Positions 34,593 to 44,906 of a stretch of DNA of 64,000 bases are shown piece by piece. Every line of letters begins with the position of its first letter. The stretch's first letter is position 1. Source of the stretch: Planctomycetota bacterium. Lineage in GTDB: Bacteria; Planctomycetota; Planctomycetia; Planctomycetales; Planctomycetaceae. The notes beneath the pieces were generated by a model. That model ran no database searches. It had not been told where the DNA came from and saw nothing but the letters and a program-made list of their open reading frames with translations. Both the position numbers and the translations under genes were made by a program. Location: positions 1 through 64,000 of the forward strand of contig JAFEBR010001138.1 of assembly GCA_018242565.1 (NCBI GenBank), given 5' to 3'.

Positions 34593-36416
34593 TCACTTCA
34601 ACTGGTCACGCAGACGTTCGAGCAGCTGATCGCCCGGCACAGCCCGTAAAGCCTCTTCACAGATCTTGAGTGCCTTATCCATGCGCCCCTGGCGGACTTC
34701 GGCCGTCGCCGCGTGCAGGCTGGCCGTCGAAAGTCGTCGACGGACGACTTCATTCCCCGGGTCGTGCGACAGCGCGATTTTGTAGAGCGCCATTGAGGTG
34801 GCAAACTTTCCGCTTTTCTCGAGATCGACACCCCGGTTGTAAGCGAACACGGCGGCCTTTTCGGCCAGCAACTGCGTGTGGGGAAACTTCTGGATGTACT
34901 TCTGCCAGAGTTGCAGTGCCGGCCCGGGGTCGGCATCGCGCCACAACATCCGCCCGGCTGCAGACAGACATTTCGCCAGCAACTCGCCTGACCCTGCGAT
35001 GACGACGGACGCGTGTAAACTCGCCGCCATACTCGTCGCGGCTTTCAAATCACGGGTCTGCAATCGTTGATTGATCGCCCGGGTAAAGGCCTGTTGAATG
35101 AGCTCTGATCCGACCGGACTGCTACAGAACGCCTCACCCTGTGCCTGACAGGCACGCAGCGCCTCGCCTGTGTGCCCGTGCGACAGCAACTCTTCGAGGC
35201 GCCCCAGAAACTCACGATGCGTCGAATTCTGCACTGGTGCGGCGGCAGGCTGAGCGCTCGAACGATCGATCCGATAGCCCTCGGAATCACTTTTCGGCGG
35301 GGCAATTGTTCGGGCCGGTTCCCGCAAGGGTGGCGCCAATGCTTCCGCCGACGACTGCAGCGATTTCAGGTACTGATCCAGCGCCTCGCCCAGAGCCAGG
35401 CCACTGGCAAACCGCTCGTGTGGCTGTTTCGCCAGCAACCGTCGACAGATCGCCTCGACACGACTGTCGAGCCCCGCCCGAAAATTCGACGGCGGCGGAG
35501 CGGGGTCTCGCAGGATCTGCCCGAGCACCGCGCCAACCTTCCCCTGAAACGGACGACGGCCCGTCAACACCTCGAACAGAATCACCCCCAGACTGTAGAG
35601 ATCACTGGACGGCCCGATCTGTTCCTGGTCACCCGAGACCTGTTCGGGAGACATGTAAGCCGGCGTGCCACACAGTTCCCCCAGTCGCGTCAGGGTTTCG
35701 TCCTCTGCATCCGCACGCCGTGCCAACCCGAAATCGACAATGACCGGCTCCCCTTGCCGATTGATCATGATGTTGGTGGGCTTCAAATCGCGGTGGACGA
35801 TGCCATGCTCGTGTGCCACATGCACGGCCAGCGCCAGTTTGCGAATCAGCGCCATCGCATCGGGGACAGGCCACGACTGCTTCCGCTGCGCAATCTGGTT
35901 CGCCAGGGCCTCTCCCTCGATGTAGGCCATGGTGATGAAATGCACGCCATCAATCTCACCCACGTCGTACACCGGACACAGATGCGAGTGATGAATTGTC
36001 GCCGCGGCCCGTGCCTCGCGATAAAAGCGTTCCAGCCACTCGCGACTGTTGTCGTCGGGAATCTGCGGAATTTTCAAAGCCACTTTCCGCTGTAACTGAC
36101 CATCTTCGGCCAGCCACACCGAACCCATACCGCCACTTCCAAGGCGACTGATAATTCGATAGCGCCCCAACTGCCTGAGTGAGTCAGGTACGTTCGACGG
36201 TGGCGAGGTGTGCCCCACGCGCGATGGCTCGCCAGACGCCGACACCCGGCTTGTCGAATTTGGTGCCTGACTGCCTGCGCCGGCATTGCCACCTACGACG
36301 GTCACCCAGGGATCTGCCGGCTCGATCGCCGCCTGGGGCGCTGACTCACCGGAGTCCCCGGAAATGCGGGGCGGTTCATCACCAGGCCTGTCTGCAGGAT
36401 GTTCCGATCGAGGCAT
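34593..36416 (-). CDS. Ser/Thr protein kinase with C-terminal TPR region
   Basis: The 607-residue protein has a disordered Pro/Ser-rich N-terminus (1-84) and a Hanks-type kinase domain (about 86-350). The glycine loop is L-G-S-G-G-M-G-S-V, the lysine is K115 (V-A-L-K), and H-R-D-L-K-P-T-N, D-F-G-L-A-R and S-P-E-Q follow. All catalytic residues are intact. The C-terminal ~200 residues are helical TPR-like repeats. No transmembrane segment is visible, so it is probably cytosolic, unlike PknB-type receptors. The ATG at 36416 is preferred because the frame upstream is non-coding and would overlap the lactamase gene. It lies 157 bp after that gene. Confidence 0.92.
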   Translation of the reverse strand: MPRSEHPADRPGDEPPRISGDSGESAPQAAIEPADPWVTVVGGNAGAGSQAPNSTSRVSASGEPSRVGHTSPPSNVPDSLRQLGRYRIISRLGSGGMGSVWLAEDGQLQRKVALKIPQIPDDNSREWLERFYREARAAATIHHSHLCPVYDVGEIDGVHFITMAYIEGEALANQIAQRKQSWPVPDAMALIRKLALAVHVAHEHGIVHRDLKPTNIMINRQGEPVIVDFGLARRADAEDETLTRLGELCGTPAYMSPEQVSGDQEQIGPSSDLYSLGVILFEVLTGRRPFQGKVGAVLGQILRDPAPPPSNFRAGLDSRVEAICRRLLAKQPHERFASGLALGEALDQYLKSLQSSAEALAPPLREPARTIAPPKSDSEGYRIDRSSAQPAAAPVQNSTHREFLGRLEELLSHGHTGEALRACQAQGEAFCSSPVGSELIQQAFTRAINQRLQTRDLKAATSMAASLHASVVIAGSGELLAKCLSAAGRMLWRDADPGPALQLWQKYIQKFPHTQLLAEKAAVFAYNRGVDLEKSGKFATSMALYKIALSHDPGNEVVRRRLSTASLHAATAEVRQGRMDKALKICEEALRAVPGDQLLERLRDQLK

Positions 36417-36573
36417 CAGATCCACACTCCGAGAGGTGTTGGCACTCGGCCATATTATCAAATCGGCCACCACTCGGCCACGAGATTCCGTCACCGGAAA
36501 AATGCGGGAGTCGTCACGCATCCACCCCGCCATCGTGCTCCACGTCCTGCGCGCTGCCCCTGTAACCAGAGGC

Positions 36574-37497
36574 CTACTTATCCACCCCCAGAATTTTGCT
36601 TTCGGACTCGATGCTCGCCTGGAATTTGTCCCGCCGGGCTTTGAACCACTGCTGATATCCGTCCGGATCAACCCACGCACGCACTCCTTCTGTCTCAACC
36701 CGTTTGCGCTTCGCCGCGAAATCGCACGCTTCAGGATGTGGAGTCAGCCAGATGTCGGGCTTCAGGTCGCCTAATACCTGAAAGGTTCGGCGATAGTCCT
36801 CGGCGATCGTCGGATAGGATGGTTGCTTGACCAGCCGGTATCCAGGGTTAATGCCCGTTCCGTCGGGAAACACCACGGTGTAGGTGTTTCCATCTTCGGT
36901 GGCTTGCATGACCCACGTCGTGGTTCCTTGCGTGTGACCGGGGGTCAAGTGGGCCGTTAATGTCACCCCACCCAGTTGGACGGTATCGCCATCTCGAATC
37001 AAACGGTCGGGAGTGACTTTCGCGAACTGAAACTCGGCGACGCGACTGTATTGAAAATCGGATTTCCCTCCCGATTGCAATAACGCGGCCTCTTCACGCA
37101 TGCTCACGACCTGACAATTCGAAATCTGTTTGATATGCGCATGCCCCCCCACGTGATCGATGTGTGCATGACAGGTCAGCAGCAACTTGATGTCACCAGG
37201 GTGGAACCCCAACTTGCGAATCGAGGCCTCAATCAGGGGCCCAGAGTCGGACATGCCGGTGTTCAACAGAATGTGACCCTCGGGTGTAGTCATCAGCCAC
37301 GAACTCAACCCCTGGGTTCCCACGAAATAAATGGATCCAATGACCCGTACCGGGTCGGCCGGTTCGTGCCAGCGCAGATCCTTCGCGGCCGCTTCCAGGA
37401 ACTGCTTATGGTCGATCGCAGTCGGTGCAGGGTTCTGCGCCCAGGCAGGGGTCGCCATCCACAACAACAGCACGCATCCAGACAGCGACTTGCGCAT
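36574..37497 (-). CDS. subclass B3 metallo-beta-lactamase fold hydrolase
   Basis: The 307-residue protein has a signal peptide cleaved after A-W-A (residue 20). Zinc ligands are those of subclass B3: H110, H112, D114, H115 (C-H-A-H-I-D-H), H188 (P-G-H-T-Q-G) and H254 (T-P-H-P-E). The motif N-P-G-Y-R-L-V-x-x-P-x-Y-P-x-I-A-x-D-Y is also typical of B3 enzymes, which hydrolyse carbapenems and cephalosporins in the periplasm. The ATG at 37497 is chosen, with GGAG upstream, over a TTG at 37530. Neighbours are a porin upstream and a kinase downstream. Activity on beta-lactams is likely but not certain. Confidence 0.9.
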   Translation of the reverse strand: MRKSLSGCVLLLWMATPAWAQNPAPTAIDHKQFLEAAAKDLRWHEPADPVRVIGSIYFVGTQGLSSWLMTTPEGHILLNTGMSDSGPLIEASIRKLGFHPGDIKLLLTCHAHIDHVGGHAHIKQISNCQVVSMREEAALLQSGGKSDFQYSRVAEFQFAKVTPDRLIRDGDTVQLGGVTLTAHLTPGHTQGTTTWVMQATEDGNTYTVVFPDGTGINPGYRLVKQPSYPTIAEDYRRTFQVLGDLKPDIWLTPHPEACDFAAKRKRVETEGVRAWVDPDGYQQWFKARRDKFQASIESESKILGVDK

Positions 37498-37764
37498 ACG
37501 AGGGATCTCCAAGCCGTGAATTCTGACCAATGAACTCGGCCCGCGCCGGAACGCGACCCGAACTTCGCGAGGCTGCGGTCATGCCACGGTAGAGATCGAC
37601 GATCCGCACTTCAACGTCGGAAAGGGAAATTCGCCCGTGCAGTACACACCGTTGGGGTTCCATTGGCCCCAGAGTGCTCAACGCATGACGAGTCAGTCCC
37701 TGGTGCGGCCCCAGAACCAACCGTGACGGCCCCAACATCAGAACCCCGGCAGGTCGCCTGGCGG

Positions 37765-39225
37765 TTAGAACACCATCTTCGCCCGCACGCCGAACAGAAT
37801 GGTCGTCTCGACCGGCTGCACATTGGGTGGCAGAGTCTGAATTCGGTCCGGGACCAGAATCTGTAAATCGGGCGTCACCCGCAGCCAGGGGGCGACGGCC
37901 ATGTTGTAATAGAGTTCCACCGCATTATCACTGCGCAATGGGACCAGCACCGGATCGAGTTGCTGCATTCCCTGGCTCGGGGCCACATGAGAGTAACCAA
38001 TGCCAAACGTATCGAGTGGCCGGGACACGAGGGGACTGCTGCCTCCCACGCCGACGGATGCCGAGAACCGAATCGGACTGGGGTCATTGTCAGCCCAGCC
38101 GATGTTCGTGAAGACCCCCCAACTGCGCTCGGGGTTGTTGGGATCAACATACAGCGCCTGGTCGGCCATATAAAACACGCTCCACGAACCTTGCACGGGC
38201 ACAAAGGTCGCCGACGGCAGGCCGTTCACATCGATGTACGGAATCGTCCGCAAACTGGCATACGTTCCCGTGCTGTAGGTCCCTTCCACTCCCTGGTGTC
38301 CCGGCAACCCGCCTAGCGACACCGGAATTTCGAGTTTCGAGAGGACCGTCACACCGTTGGTGAAAAACGATTCAAACCCCGTCGTCGTGGGGGTGTTGTG
38401 TGTATCGAAGGCCATCAAAGTGAACAGAGCCCGCTTGCCCTGCATGATGGCGCCCCCGGCCCCCAGCGTGGAATAGGGCACGGTGCGATCGAGCACCACC
38501 GGGAACACCAGGCCCGTGTTCATGAAGGCATCGACACCGCGTCCACCACCAAATGTCTGGATGAGTTCATCCAGCATGTTGAATTTTCCGCCGAACACCA
38601 CCAGGGATTCCGACAGGTACTGAGTCAACTTCACACTGGTCAGCGCCGTGTGATTCCCTTCAGGTAAGGGAAACAGCATGGCAATGTTCGGGGGCGAGAG
38701 AATCGGACCGGCGTTGTTGTTGATATCAGTGCCGTAACGGGTCTCGCCATGCAGATCGATATACAGTCCCGACCAGAGTCCCGAGCGTTCCGCATCGAAA
38801 TGGAACAGATAATCATTCCGGCCGGAGTACTCGAAGATGCGATCCAGTCCCCCAGTGGTGACTCCCTGGTAGAACTGGGTCGACGACAGATCAAACGTCA
38901 CCCCGCGTTCGGCCCACCGCTCGCGGAATCCCAGCCAGTTGCCCGTCAAGTATCCCCGTTCCCACAGGGACCGGTCGTAGATCGAACCCGAATCGATCGC
39001 AGTGGGTGACAGGAGCAGGCCGGAATTAGGATCCGGTCGGTCGTCAGCATCCACGGCAAGATTTGCTGCATCCCGGGCTTGATCTGACGAAACCTGAACG
39101 ACTGCCGCATCGGCCGATTCCGCCCCCGGCCCCGCCTGCAGGATCGCCCCTCGCAGACAGCCGAGACAGACCATGAGCCCCATGCATCGCGCGAGCCACA
39201 GCCGCAGGACGGATGTCGCGTTCAT
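37765..39225 (-). CDS. carbohydrate-selective porin, OprB family
   Basis: The 486-residue protein has a signal peptide, a short variable region, then an OprB-like beta-barrel. It contains W-L-G-F-R-E-R-W-A-E-R-G-V-T-F-D, S-L-Y-I-D-L-H-like strands (here G-L-Y-I-D-L-H-G-E) and a final strand ending M-V-F with C-terminal Phe, typical of outer-membrane barrels. It probably allows sugar or small-solute entry. The ATG at 39225 keeps the signal peptide directly at the start; an in-frame GTG at 39261 is less likely. It lies upstream of the lactamase gene on the same strand, 267 bp apart. Confidence 0.87.
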   Translation of the reverse strand: MNATSVLRLWLARCMGLMVCLGCLRGAILQAGPGAESADAAVVQVSSDQARDAANLAVDADDRPDPNSGLLLSPTAIDSGSIYDRSLWERGYLTGNWLGFRERWAERGVTFDLSSTQFYQGVTTGGLDRIFEYSGRNDYLFHFDAERSGLWSGLYIDLHGETRYGTDINNNAGPILSPPNIAMLFPLPEGNHTALTSVKLTQYLSESLVVFGGKFNMLDELIQTFGGGRGVDAFMNTGLVFPVVLDRTVPYSTLGAGGAIMQGKRALFTLMAFDTHNTPTTTGFESFFTNGVTVLSKLEIPVSLGGLPGHQGVEGTYSTGTYASLRTIPYIDVNGLPSATFVPVQGSWSVFYMADQALYVDPNNPERSWGVFTNIGWADNDPSPIRFSASVGVGGSSPLVSRPLDTFGIGYSHVAPSQGMQQLDPVLVPLRSDNAVELYYNMAVAPWLRVTPDLQILVPDRIQTLPPNVQPVETTILFGVRAKMVF

Positions 39226-39583
39226 GGCCGAGTCGGTGCCTGTAAAATGCGTTCTATCCACAAACAGAGTCTCTGCGGAATTATGGGAATTGGCAGTTTT
39301 ATCGACACCGGCAGCACAGCTTTCGATCTCGGCACGGTGTGAGTCGGCTCCGGCAGTTCACATCAGGTTTAACGCCTGCAGACCCCTTGGGTGCCTGGGC
39401 AAACTGTAACGCGCGGGATCGAATCGCTGCGGCGCCCGAGCAGGCAGTCGCTGTCCAAATTCGAGAGTGACGCGGGAAATACGTCACAGCCCCACTCGCC
39501 GAGCCCAAATTCGGGTATAGTGAGTGCCCCCGCCTCATGCGGCGCCCCCTGCTCCAGACAGCATCCCTCCCCGGAGAATTTGA

Positions 39584-40351
39584 TTGACCACTGCATCCGA
39601 GCGGTTTGACGGACTGGCTCGAAACTACGCGATCAGCGAAGTCCATTCTCAAAGCCCCTCACTCGACCGTTTGCGTTCCCTGCTCCCTCGGGTCGAATCC
39701 GTCTGCGATGTCGCCAGCGGCGCGGGACATTCGGGCCTGAGTTACGCCGGCATCGCCCAGCGCATTGTCGCCGTCGATCCCGCGCCTCACATGCTCGCGC
39801 AGGTTCGCCAATTGGCGGCTGAACGCAACGTAGCTGTCGAAACCATTCAGGCCTTCGCCGAGTCGATTCCCCTGCCCACGGGCACATTCGACCTCGTTGT
39901 GTGCCGGTTGGCCGCCCATCACTTCTCGGATGTCGCGGCAGGGGTTCGCGAAATGGTAGGCATCGCCCGGCCGGGTGGTTATGTGGCCGTGATCGACCTG
40001 GTCGGGGAAGGTACGCCCGAATTAGACAACCTGATACACACCATCGAAGTGCTGCACGACCCAACTCACGTGCGGTCGTATACCGCGCCGCAATGGCGCC
40101 AGTGGTTTGACGACTTTGGCTTGAACATCGTGACCTGCGAACCGCGCTGCCGGGAAGTTCCCGCGGGGCTTACCATTGAACGCTGGTGCGAACTCGGCGG
40201 ATCTGGGACGGCCGCCACACAGGAAATCAATCGTCTGCTGGCCGCCGCGCCGGCTGACCACCTGACCCACTTGGAAATCTCCCGCGACGCCGACGGCCGT
40301 TTTCGCCTGCCGGTACACACCATCCTCATCGTCGGACAAAAGCCCGCCTGA
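39584..40351 (+). CDS. class I SAM-dependent methyltransferase
   Basis: The 255-residue protein has motif I as C-D-V-A-S-G-A-G-H-S-G-L (residues 38-49) and motif II acidic residue in V-A-V-D-P-A. Motif post-I is F-D-L-V-V-C-R-L-A-A-H-H-F, as in Methyltransf_11/UbiE-like enzymes. The start is TTG at 39584, with GGAG 8 bp upstream (39572-39575), and no ATG fits. The substrate is unknown; neighbours do not indicate a pathway. Confidence 0.88.
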   Translation: MTTASERFDGLARNYAISEVHSQSPSLDRLRSLLPRVESVCDVASGAGHSGLSYAGIAQRIVAVDPAPHMLAQVRQLAAERNVAVETIQAFAESIPLPTGTFDLVVCRLAAHHFSDVAAGVREMVGIARPGGYVAVIDLVGEGTPELDNLIHTIEVLHDPTHVRSYTAPQWRQWFDDFGLNIVTCEPRCREVPAGLTIERWCELGGSGTAATQEINRLLAAAPADHLTHLEISRDADGRFRLPVHTILIVGQKPA

Positions 40352-40640
40352 AGAAACGAACAGGTCGGCTGCTATGCCACAAGCGCTGGCCACCCCGGCG
40401 GGTCACCTGCGACACTTGACTTCGAGCGGTTTCCAAACGACGATCCGGCTGATTTTCCCATCTACGGGAATCAGCGTCCGTCCTCTAACTCGGCTCGACC
40501 GCGAATCTCAACTCGCGAACTTTCTAAATCACAACTTGAACTCAGACAGCCCGTACGGGCATGTGCTTGCGATCGCCAGGACGGTCGGCCGCGAGTCTTT
40601 ACTCATCGACTGTTCGTATCCTCGCCTCTGAATTGCATCC

Positions 40641-41744
40641 ATGCCGCATCCAACCCGGTTTGCTCAACGACGCCAAAACCTGCTGGCCCAGCTCAAAGGA
40701 CAGCCCTATGAAGCCCTGCTGATCTCGAATGAAACCAACGTCAGCTACCTGACCGGCTTCACGGGTGACAGCAGCTACCTGTTGCTGGCTCCGAAGATCT
40801 GCACGATCATCAGCGATGGTCGATACACCACGCAGCTTTCACAAGAGTGCCCCGACCTCGATGTCTGTATTCGCCCCCAGACCGACACGATCATCGTGGC
40901 AGCATCCAAGGTTGTGAAACAGGCGAAGATCAGCAAACTGGGTATCGAGGCCGACCACCTGACCGTGGTGAACTACGAGAAGCTCCGGACGAGCGTGGCA
41001 ACCCTCGAATTGTGCCCGACTTCGGGAGCAGTCGAATCCCTGCGACAGGTAAAGGACGCCTCGGAGATCGCCGAGATCCGCAAAGCAGTTTACCAGGCCG
41101 AAAAAGGATTTGCCGTCCTGCGGGCTCAACTGCAGCCTGAAATGACCGAACTCGAAGCGGCCCATACGGTTGAACAGGCGATGCGGAAGTTTGGGGCGAC
41201 CGTAGCCGCCTTCCCACCGATTATCGCCGTGGGAGAGCGCGCGGCATTGCCCCACGCCCGGCCCACGAACGGGCGGATCAACGAGGCCGATTTCGTGCTG
41301 GTGGACTGGGGCGCGACCGCCGCCAGCGGGTACAAGAGTGACTTGACGCGTTTAATCGTCACCGGTAAGATTTCGCCTAAACTTGAAAAGGTGTATGGAG
41401 TTGTGTTAAAGGCGCAACGAGCTGCCATTCGGTCCATTCGGGCCGGTGCACGGTGTCGCGATGTTGATGCCGTTGCTCGTCGCGTGATCGAAGCTGCTGG
41501 TTTCGGCAAGCAGTTCAGCCACGGTCTGGGACATGGAATTGGGCTCAATGTCCATGAAAGTCCGCGTTTCAGCGCGGCCTCAGACGCCGAACTACAACCG
41601 GGAATGATCGTCACCGTTGAGCCGGGGATCTACCTGGAAGGTTGGGGCGGTGTCCGCATCGAGGATGATTGCCTGGTAACCCGCGACGGCTGCGAAGTGC
41701 TTACCTCGGTTCCCAAAGAATTGGACCAGATTCTCGTGAATTAA
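40641..41744 (+). CDS. pepP: Xaa-Pro aminopeptidase (M24B)
   Basis: The 367-residue enzyme removes N-terminal residues before proline. The N-terminal creatinase-like domain has S-Y-L-T-G-F-T-G-D. The pita-bread domain has the five metal ligands in V-D-W-G-A and Y-K-S-D-L-T-R (two Asp), G-H-G-I-G (His), V-E-P-G-I-Y (Glu) and R-I-E-D-D (Glu). It lies directly before accB-accC on the same strand, an order also seen in other phyla near efp-accBC. It is cytosolic. Confidence 0.95.
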   Translation: MPHPTRFAQRRQNLLAQLKGQPYEALLISNETNVSYLTGFTGDSSYLLLAPKICTIISDGRYTTQLSQECPDLDVCIRPQTDTIIVAASKVVKQAKISKLGIEADHLTVVNYEKLRTSVATLELCPTSGAVESLRQVKDASEIAEIRKAVYQAEKGFAVLRAQLQPEMTELEAAHTVEQAMRKFGATVAAFPPIIAVGERAALPHARPTNGRINEADFVLVDWGATAASGYKSDLTRLIVTGKISPKLEKVYGVVLKAQRAAIRSIRAGARCRDVDAVARRVIEAAGFGKQFSHGLGHGIGLNVHESPRFSAASDAELQPGMIVTVEPGIYLEGWGGVRIEDDCLVTRDGCEVLTSVPKELDQILVN

Positions 41745-41834
41745 GATCGTATCAGCTAAACCGGCGGGCCGGAGTGCGTGCCTGCTCACGATCGCCGGTC
41801 TCGATTTTCTCGACAGTCCCTGGGTGAACATTCA

Positions 41835-42392
41835 ATGTCCAAAGACAAACCCGATACAGACAATGGCGGATCCGGAAAGCCATTCGACGTCAATAACCCC
41901 TTTGACCTGGCCAAAATTCGCGAACTCCTGGCGCTGATGGAAGCCCACGGTTTGACCGAGGTCGATCTGACCTGTGCCGACCAGCGCTGGAAACTGCGAC
42001 GCGGTCCCGAACAGGTGACCCAGTTCGTCCCCTCGGGCGGTTTCGCCATGCCGCCGATGATGCCGGCCATGCCCCCCGCGGCCCATCCGGCAGCGGCGCC
42101 CGCCCCGGCCGCAGCGCCTGCAGCGGCCCCGGCCCCGGCGGCCGACAAAGACACCGTCGCGATCAAGAGCCCGACGGTCGGCACGTTCTACTCGGCCCCC
42201 TCTCCCGATGATCCCCCGTTTGTGGCCGTGGGGTCGAAAGTTGGTGCCGATACGGTCGTCTGCATCATCGAAGCGATGAAGGTCTTCAATCAGATTCCGG
42301 CGGAAATCAACGGGACGATTACCGAAATCCTGGTGAAGAATGGCGATGCGGTCGAATTCGGCCAGCCTCTGTTTCGTGTCCGTCTGGGTTAG
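41835..42392 (+). CDS. accB: biotin carboxyl carrier protein of acetyl-CoA carboxylase
   Basis: The 185-residue protein carries biotin on K149 in E-A-M-K-V. The N-terminal ~60 residues form a helical domain, followed by a Met/Pro/Ala-rich linker (70-104) and the biotinyl domain (107-185) with S-P-T-V-G-T-F-Y. The ATG at 41835 starts the conserved part; an upstream in-frame codon at 41778 is less likely. It is followed by accC after 6 bp and works with it in the first step of fatty acid synthesis. Confidence 0.97.
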   Translation: MSKDKPDTDNGGSGKPFDVNNPFDLAKIRELLALMEAHGLTEVDLTCADQRWKLRRGPEQVTQFVPSGGFAMPPMMPAMPPAAHPAAAPAPAAAPAAAPAPAADKDTVAIKSPTVGTFYSAPSPDDPPFVAVGSKVGADTVVCIIEAMKVFNQIPAEINGTITEILVKNGDAVEFGQPLFRVRLG

Positions 42393-42398
42393 TCGCTC

Positions 42399-43754
42399 AT
42401 GTTTCAACGCATTCTTGTCGCCAATCGTGGCGAAATCGCCTTGCGCGTGATTCGAGCCTGCAAAGAGCTGGGCATCGAAACGGTGGCCGTCTTCAGCGAG
42501 GCCGATCGCGGTGCCCACTACCTGCAACTGGCCGACGAGGCGTATTGCATCGGGAACCCGCCCGCGGGCGAAAGCTACCTGATGATCAACCGGATCATCA
42601 GCGCGGCTGAAGTCGGCAACGTGCAGGCGATCCATCCGGGGTATGGATTCCTGTCGGAAAATGCCCACTTCGCCGAGGTCTGCCGCGACTGCAAAATCAC
42701 CTTCATCGGCCCGACCCACGAGGCCATGCAGAAACTGGGCGACAAAGTCTCGGCTAAAGAGATCGCCAAGGCTGCGAAGGTACCTCTCGTTCCAGGCAGC
42801 GATGGCGTGGTGACCAGTGAAGCCGAAGCGGTCGCAGTGGCCAACCGCATTGGGTACCCCGTGCTGATCAAAGCCACCGCCGGTGGCGGCGGTAAAGGCA
42901 TGCGGGTGGCCATGAATGAAGTCTCTTTGCAGGCTGGCCTGAAAGGGGCGGCCATCGAAGCCGAGAAGGCCTTCAAGAACGCCGGCGTGTACCTGGAAAA
43001 GTACATCGAACGCCCGCGGCATATCGAAGTGCAGATCATCGCCGACACGCATGGCAACGTCTGCCACCTCTGGGAACGCGACTGCACCCTGCAGCGGCGT
43101 CACCAGAAACTGGTCGAAGAAAGCCCCGGCCCGACGTTGACCCGTGAAGTCCGCGACGAAATCTGCAAAGCCGCGGTCCGCCTCGTCAAAGAAGCCGGCT
43201 ACACCAACGCCGGCACAGTCGAATTCATTTTCGATCAGAAAGAGAACAAGTTCTACTTCATCGAAGTGAACGCCCGCATCCAGGTGGAACATCCGGTTTC
43301 CGAGATGATCACCGGCATCGATCTGATCAAAACGCAGATTCGCGTGGCCGCTGGCGAAGAATTGCCCTTCAAGCAGAAACAGATTCCGCAGAACGGCGCC
43401 TCGATTGAGGTCCGCATCAATGCCGAAGATCCTGCCCACGGATTCCGCGGCTCACCCGGAACCATCACGAAGCTGCGCGTTCCCGGAGGCCTGGGCGTGC
43501 GCTTCGACTCCCATGTCTACCAGGGCTATACGATCGGCCCGTATTACGATTCCATGATCGGCAAGCTCATCGTGCACAAGCCCACCCGCGAAGAAGCACT
43601 GGCCTGCATGCGTCGAGCCCTGTCGGAATTTGTGATCGAGGGGATTCAAACCACGATTCCCCTGCTCAAAGAGATCTTCAACAATTCGGCGTTCATCAAA
43701 GGTGAAGTCGATACGACGTTCATCGAACGCGAACTGTTGCCCCAAAAACCATAA
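42399..43754 (+). CDS. accC: biotin carboxylase subunit of acetyl-CoA carboxylase
   Basis: The 451-residue ATP-grasp enzyme carboxylates biotin on AccB with bicarbonate and ATP. It begins [15 protein letters not shown]. The glycine loop is G-G-G-G-K-G-M-R, the catalytic segment is [12 protein letters not shown], and G-Y-G-F-L-S-E-N-A is present. Length and motifs are those of bacterial AccC. It is 6 bp after accB and 20 bp before the phosphofructokinase gene. Confidence 0.98.
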   Translation: MFQRILVANRGEIALRVIRACKELGIETVAVFSEADRGAHYLQLADEAYCIGNPPAGESYLMINRIISAAEVGNVQAIHPGYGFLSENAHFAEVCRDCKITFIGPTHEAMQKLGDKVSAKEIAKAAKVPLVPGSDGVVTSEAEAVAVANRIGYPVLIKATAGGGGKGMRVAMNEVSLQAGLKGAAIEAEKAFKNAGVYLEKYIERPRHIEVQIIADTHGNVCHLWERDCTLQRRHQKLVEESPGPTLTREVRDEICKAAVRLVKEAGYTNAGTVEFIFDQKENKFYFIEVNARIQVEHPVSEMITGIDLIKTQIRVAAGEELPFKQKQIPQNGASIEVRINAEDPAHGFRGSPGTITKLRVPGGLGVRFDSHVYQGYTIGPYYDSMIGKLIVHKPTREEALACMRRALSEFVIEGIQTTIPLLKEIFNNSAFIKGEVDTTFIERELLPQKP

Positions 43755-43774
43755 CTTGATTGAGAAGTAGTCGA

Positions 43775-44812
43775 ATGAAAGTCGCGCTCTTGACCGGTGG
43801 CGGCGACTGCCCCGGGTTGAATGCTGTTATCCGTGCTGTCGTCCGTACGATTCATAATGCTGGCGGAGAATGTGTCGGCCTGCAGGAAGGCTGGCGCGGC
43901 GCGATCGAGGGCAACGCCCGCCCCCTCCACGCGCTCGAAACCGACGAAATCATCGCCCGCGGCGGCACGATTCTGGGGTCGTCCCGCACGAACCCGTACA
44001 AGAAAAAAGAAGAATCGGTCCCCAAGCTGCTCGAAAGCTTCAAACGCCTGGGTCTGACTGCCCTGGTGGCGATCGGTGGCGATGACACGCTCGGGGTCGC
44101 CCGCCGTCTCTATGAAGAAGAACAGTTCCCCGTCGTGGGCGTTCCGAAAACGATCGACAACGACTTGAGCTGCACCGACTTCACGTTCGGTTTCGACACG
44201 TCGATCAACATCGTCATGGAAGCCGTCGACCGCCTGCGCACGACCGCCGAGTCGCACCGTCGCGTGATGGTCATTGAAACGATGGGACGACACGCCGGCT
44301 GGATTGCCTGCTTCGCAGGGATTGCCACCGCTGCCGACTTCACCCTGATTCCCGAAGAACCGGTAAATGTCGAGCGCATGTGCGACGTGCTGCTCGCCCG
44401 CCGCAAGGCCGGCAAGCCGTATGGACTCGTCGTCGTCAGCGAAGGGGTGACTTTGCCCGATGCAGGCTTTATCACGTCGGCGGCGGAAGTTGATGACTTC
44501 GGCCACGTGAAACTGGGTGGCGTGGGCGATCGCATCGCCGACCTCATTCAACGACGCACTGGCATCGAAACTCGGGCCGTCACGCTGGGCCACCTGCAAC
44601 GCGGCGGACCTCCCAGCGCCTACGACCGCGTACTGGGGACCCGCCTGGGGATCCACGCCGCTCGACTCGTGATCAACAAGCAGTTCGGCCAGATGGTCGC
44701 ACTGCGAGGCTTGAAGATCGTGTCGTACTCACTGGCCGATGCCGTCGGCACCATGCGCACACTCGACCTCGAGTTCATGCGCGAAGCCGAAGAGTTTTAT
44801 AAAGGGGTATAG
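43775..44812 (+). CDS. pfp: 6-phosphofructokinase, pyrophosphate-dependent type by motif
   Basis: The 345-residue group III phosphofructokinase has [10 protein letters not shown] (7-16), I-G-G-D-D-T (100-105) and P-K-T-I-D-N-D (124-130), with D128 as the catalytic base. M-G-R-H-A-G-W is also present. In this family an Asp at the second position of G-G-D-D (D104) together with Lys in P-K-T-I-D (K125) marks PPi rather than ATP as phosphoryl donor. The enzyme would act reversibly in glycolysis and gluconeogenesis. The ATG at 43775 is the start; accC ends 20 bp upstream, so co-transcription is likely. Confidence 0.93.
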   Translation: MKVALLTGGGDCPGLNAVIRAVVRTIHNAGGECVGLQEGWRGAIEGNARPLHALETDEIIARGGTILGSSRTNPYKKKEESVPKLLESFKRLGLTALVAIGGDDTLGVARRLYEEEQFPVVGVPKTIDNDLSCTDFTFGFDTSINIVMEAVDRLRTTAESHRRVMVIETMGRHAGWIACFAGIATAADFTLIPEEPVNVERMCDVLLARRKAGKPYGLVVVSEGVTLPDAGFITSAAEVDDFGHVKLGGVGDRIADLIQRRTGIETRAVTLGHLQRGGPPSAYDRVLGTRLGIHAARLVINKQFGQMVALRGLKIVSYSLADAVGTMRTLDLEFMREAEEFYKGV

Positions 44813-44906
44813 CCCCCCGCGGTCTGAACGGGTCAGTCAACCTGGACTGGCCCGCGAGTCCGCAGATCCTGGTTGCCATCAGAACTCTGAAGTTGCGAGG
44901 CTGTCT

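Noticed and set aside
40374-40631. Plus-strand frame of 85 codons before pepP
   Set aside because: No motif and no clear ribosome-binding site; composition differs from the neighbours. Kept as plain intergenic DNA.
41832-43439. Open frame of 535 codons on the minus strand across accB and accC
   Set aside because: It is antisense to two certain genes with full motifs. It has no domain and is rich in Phe, Asp and His in the way typical of GC-biased shadow frames.
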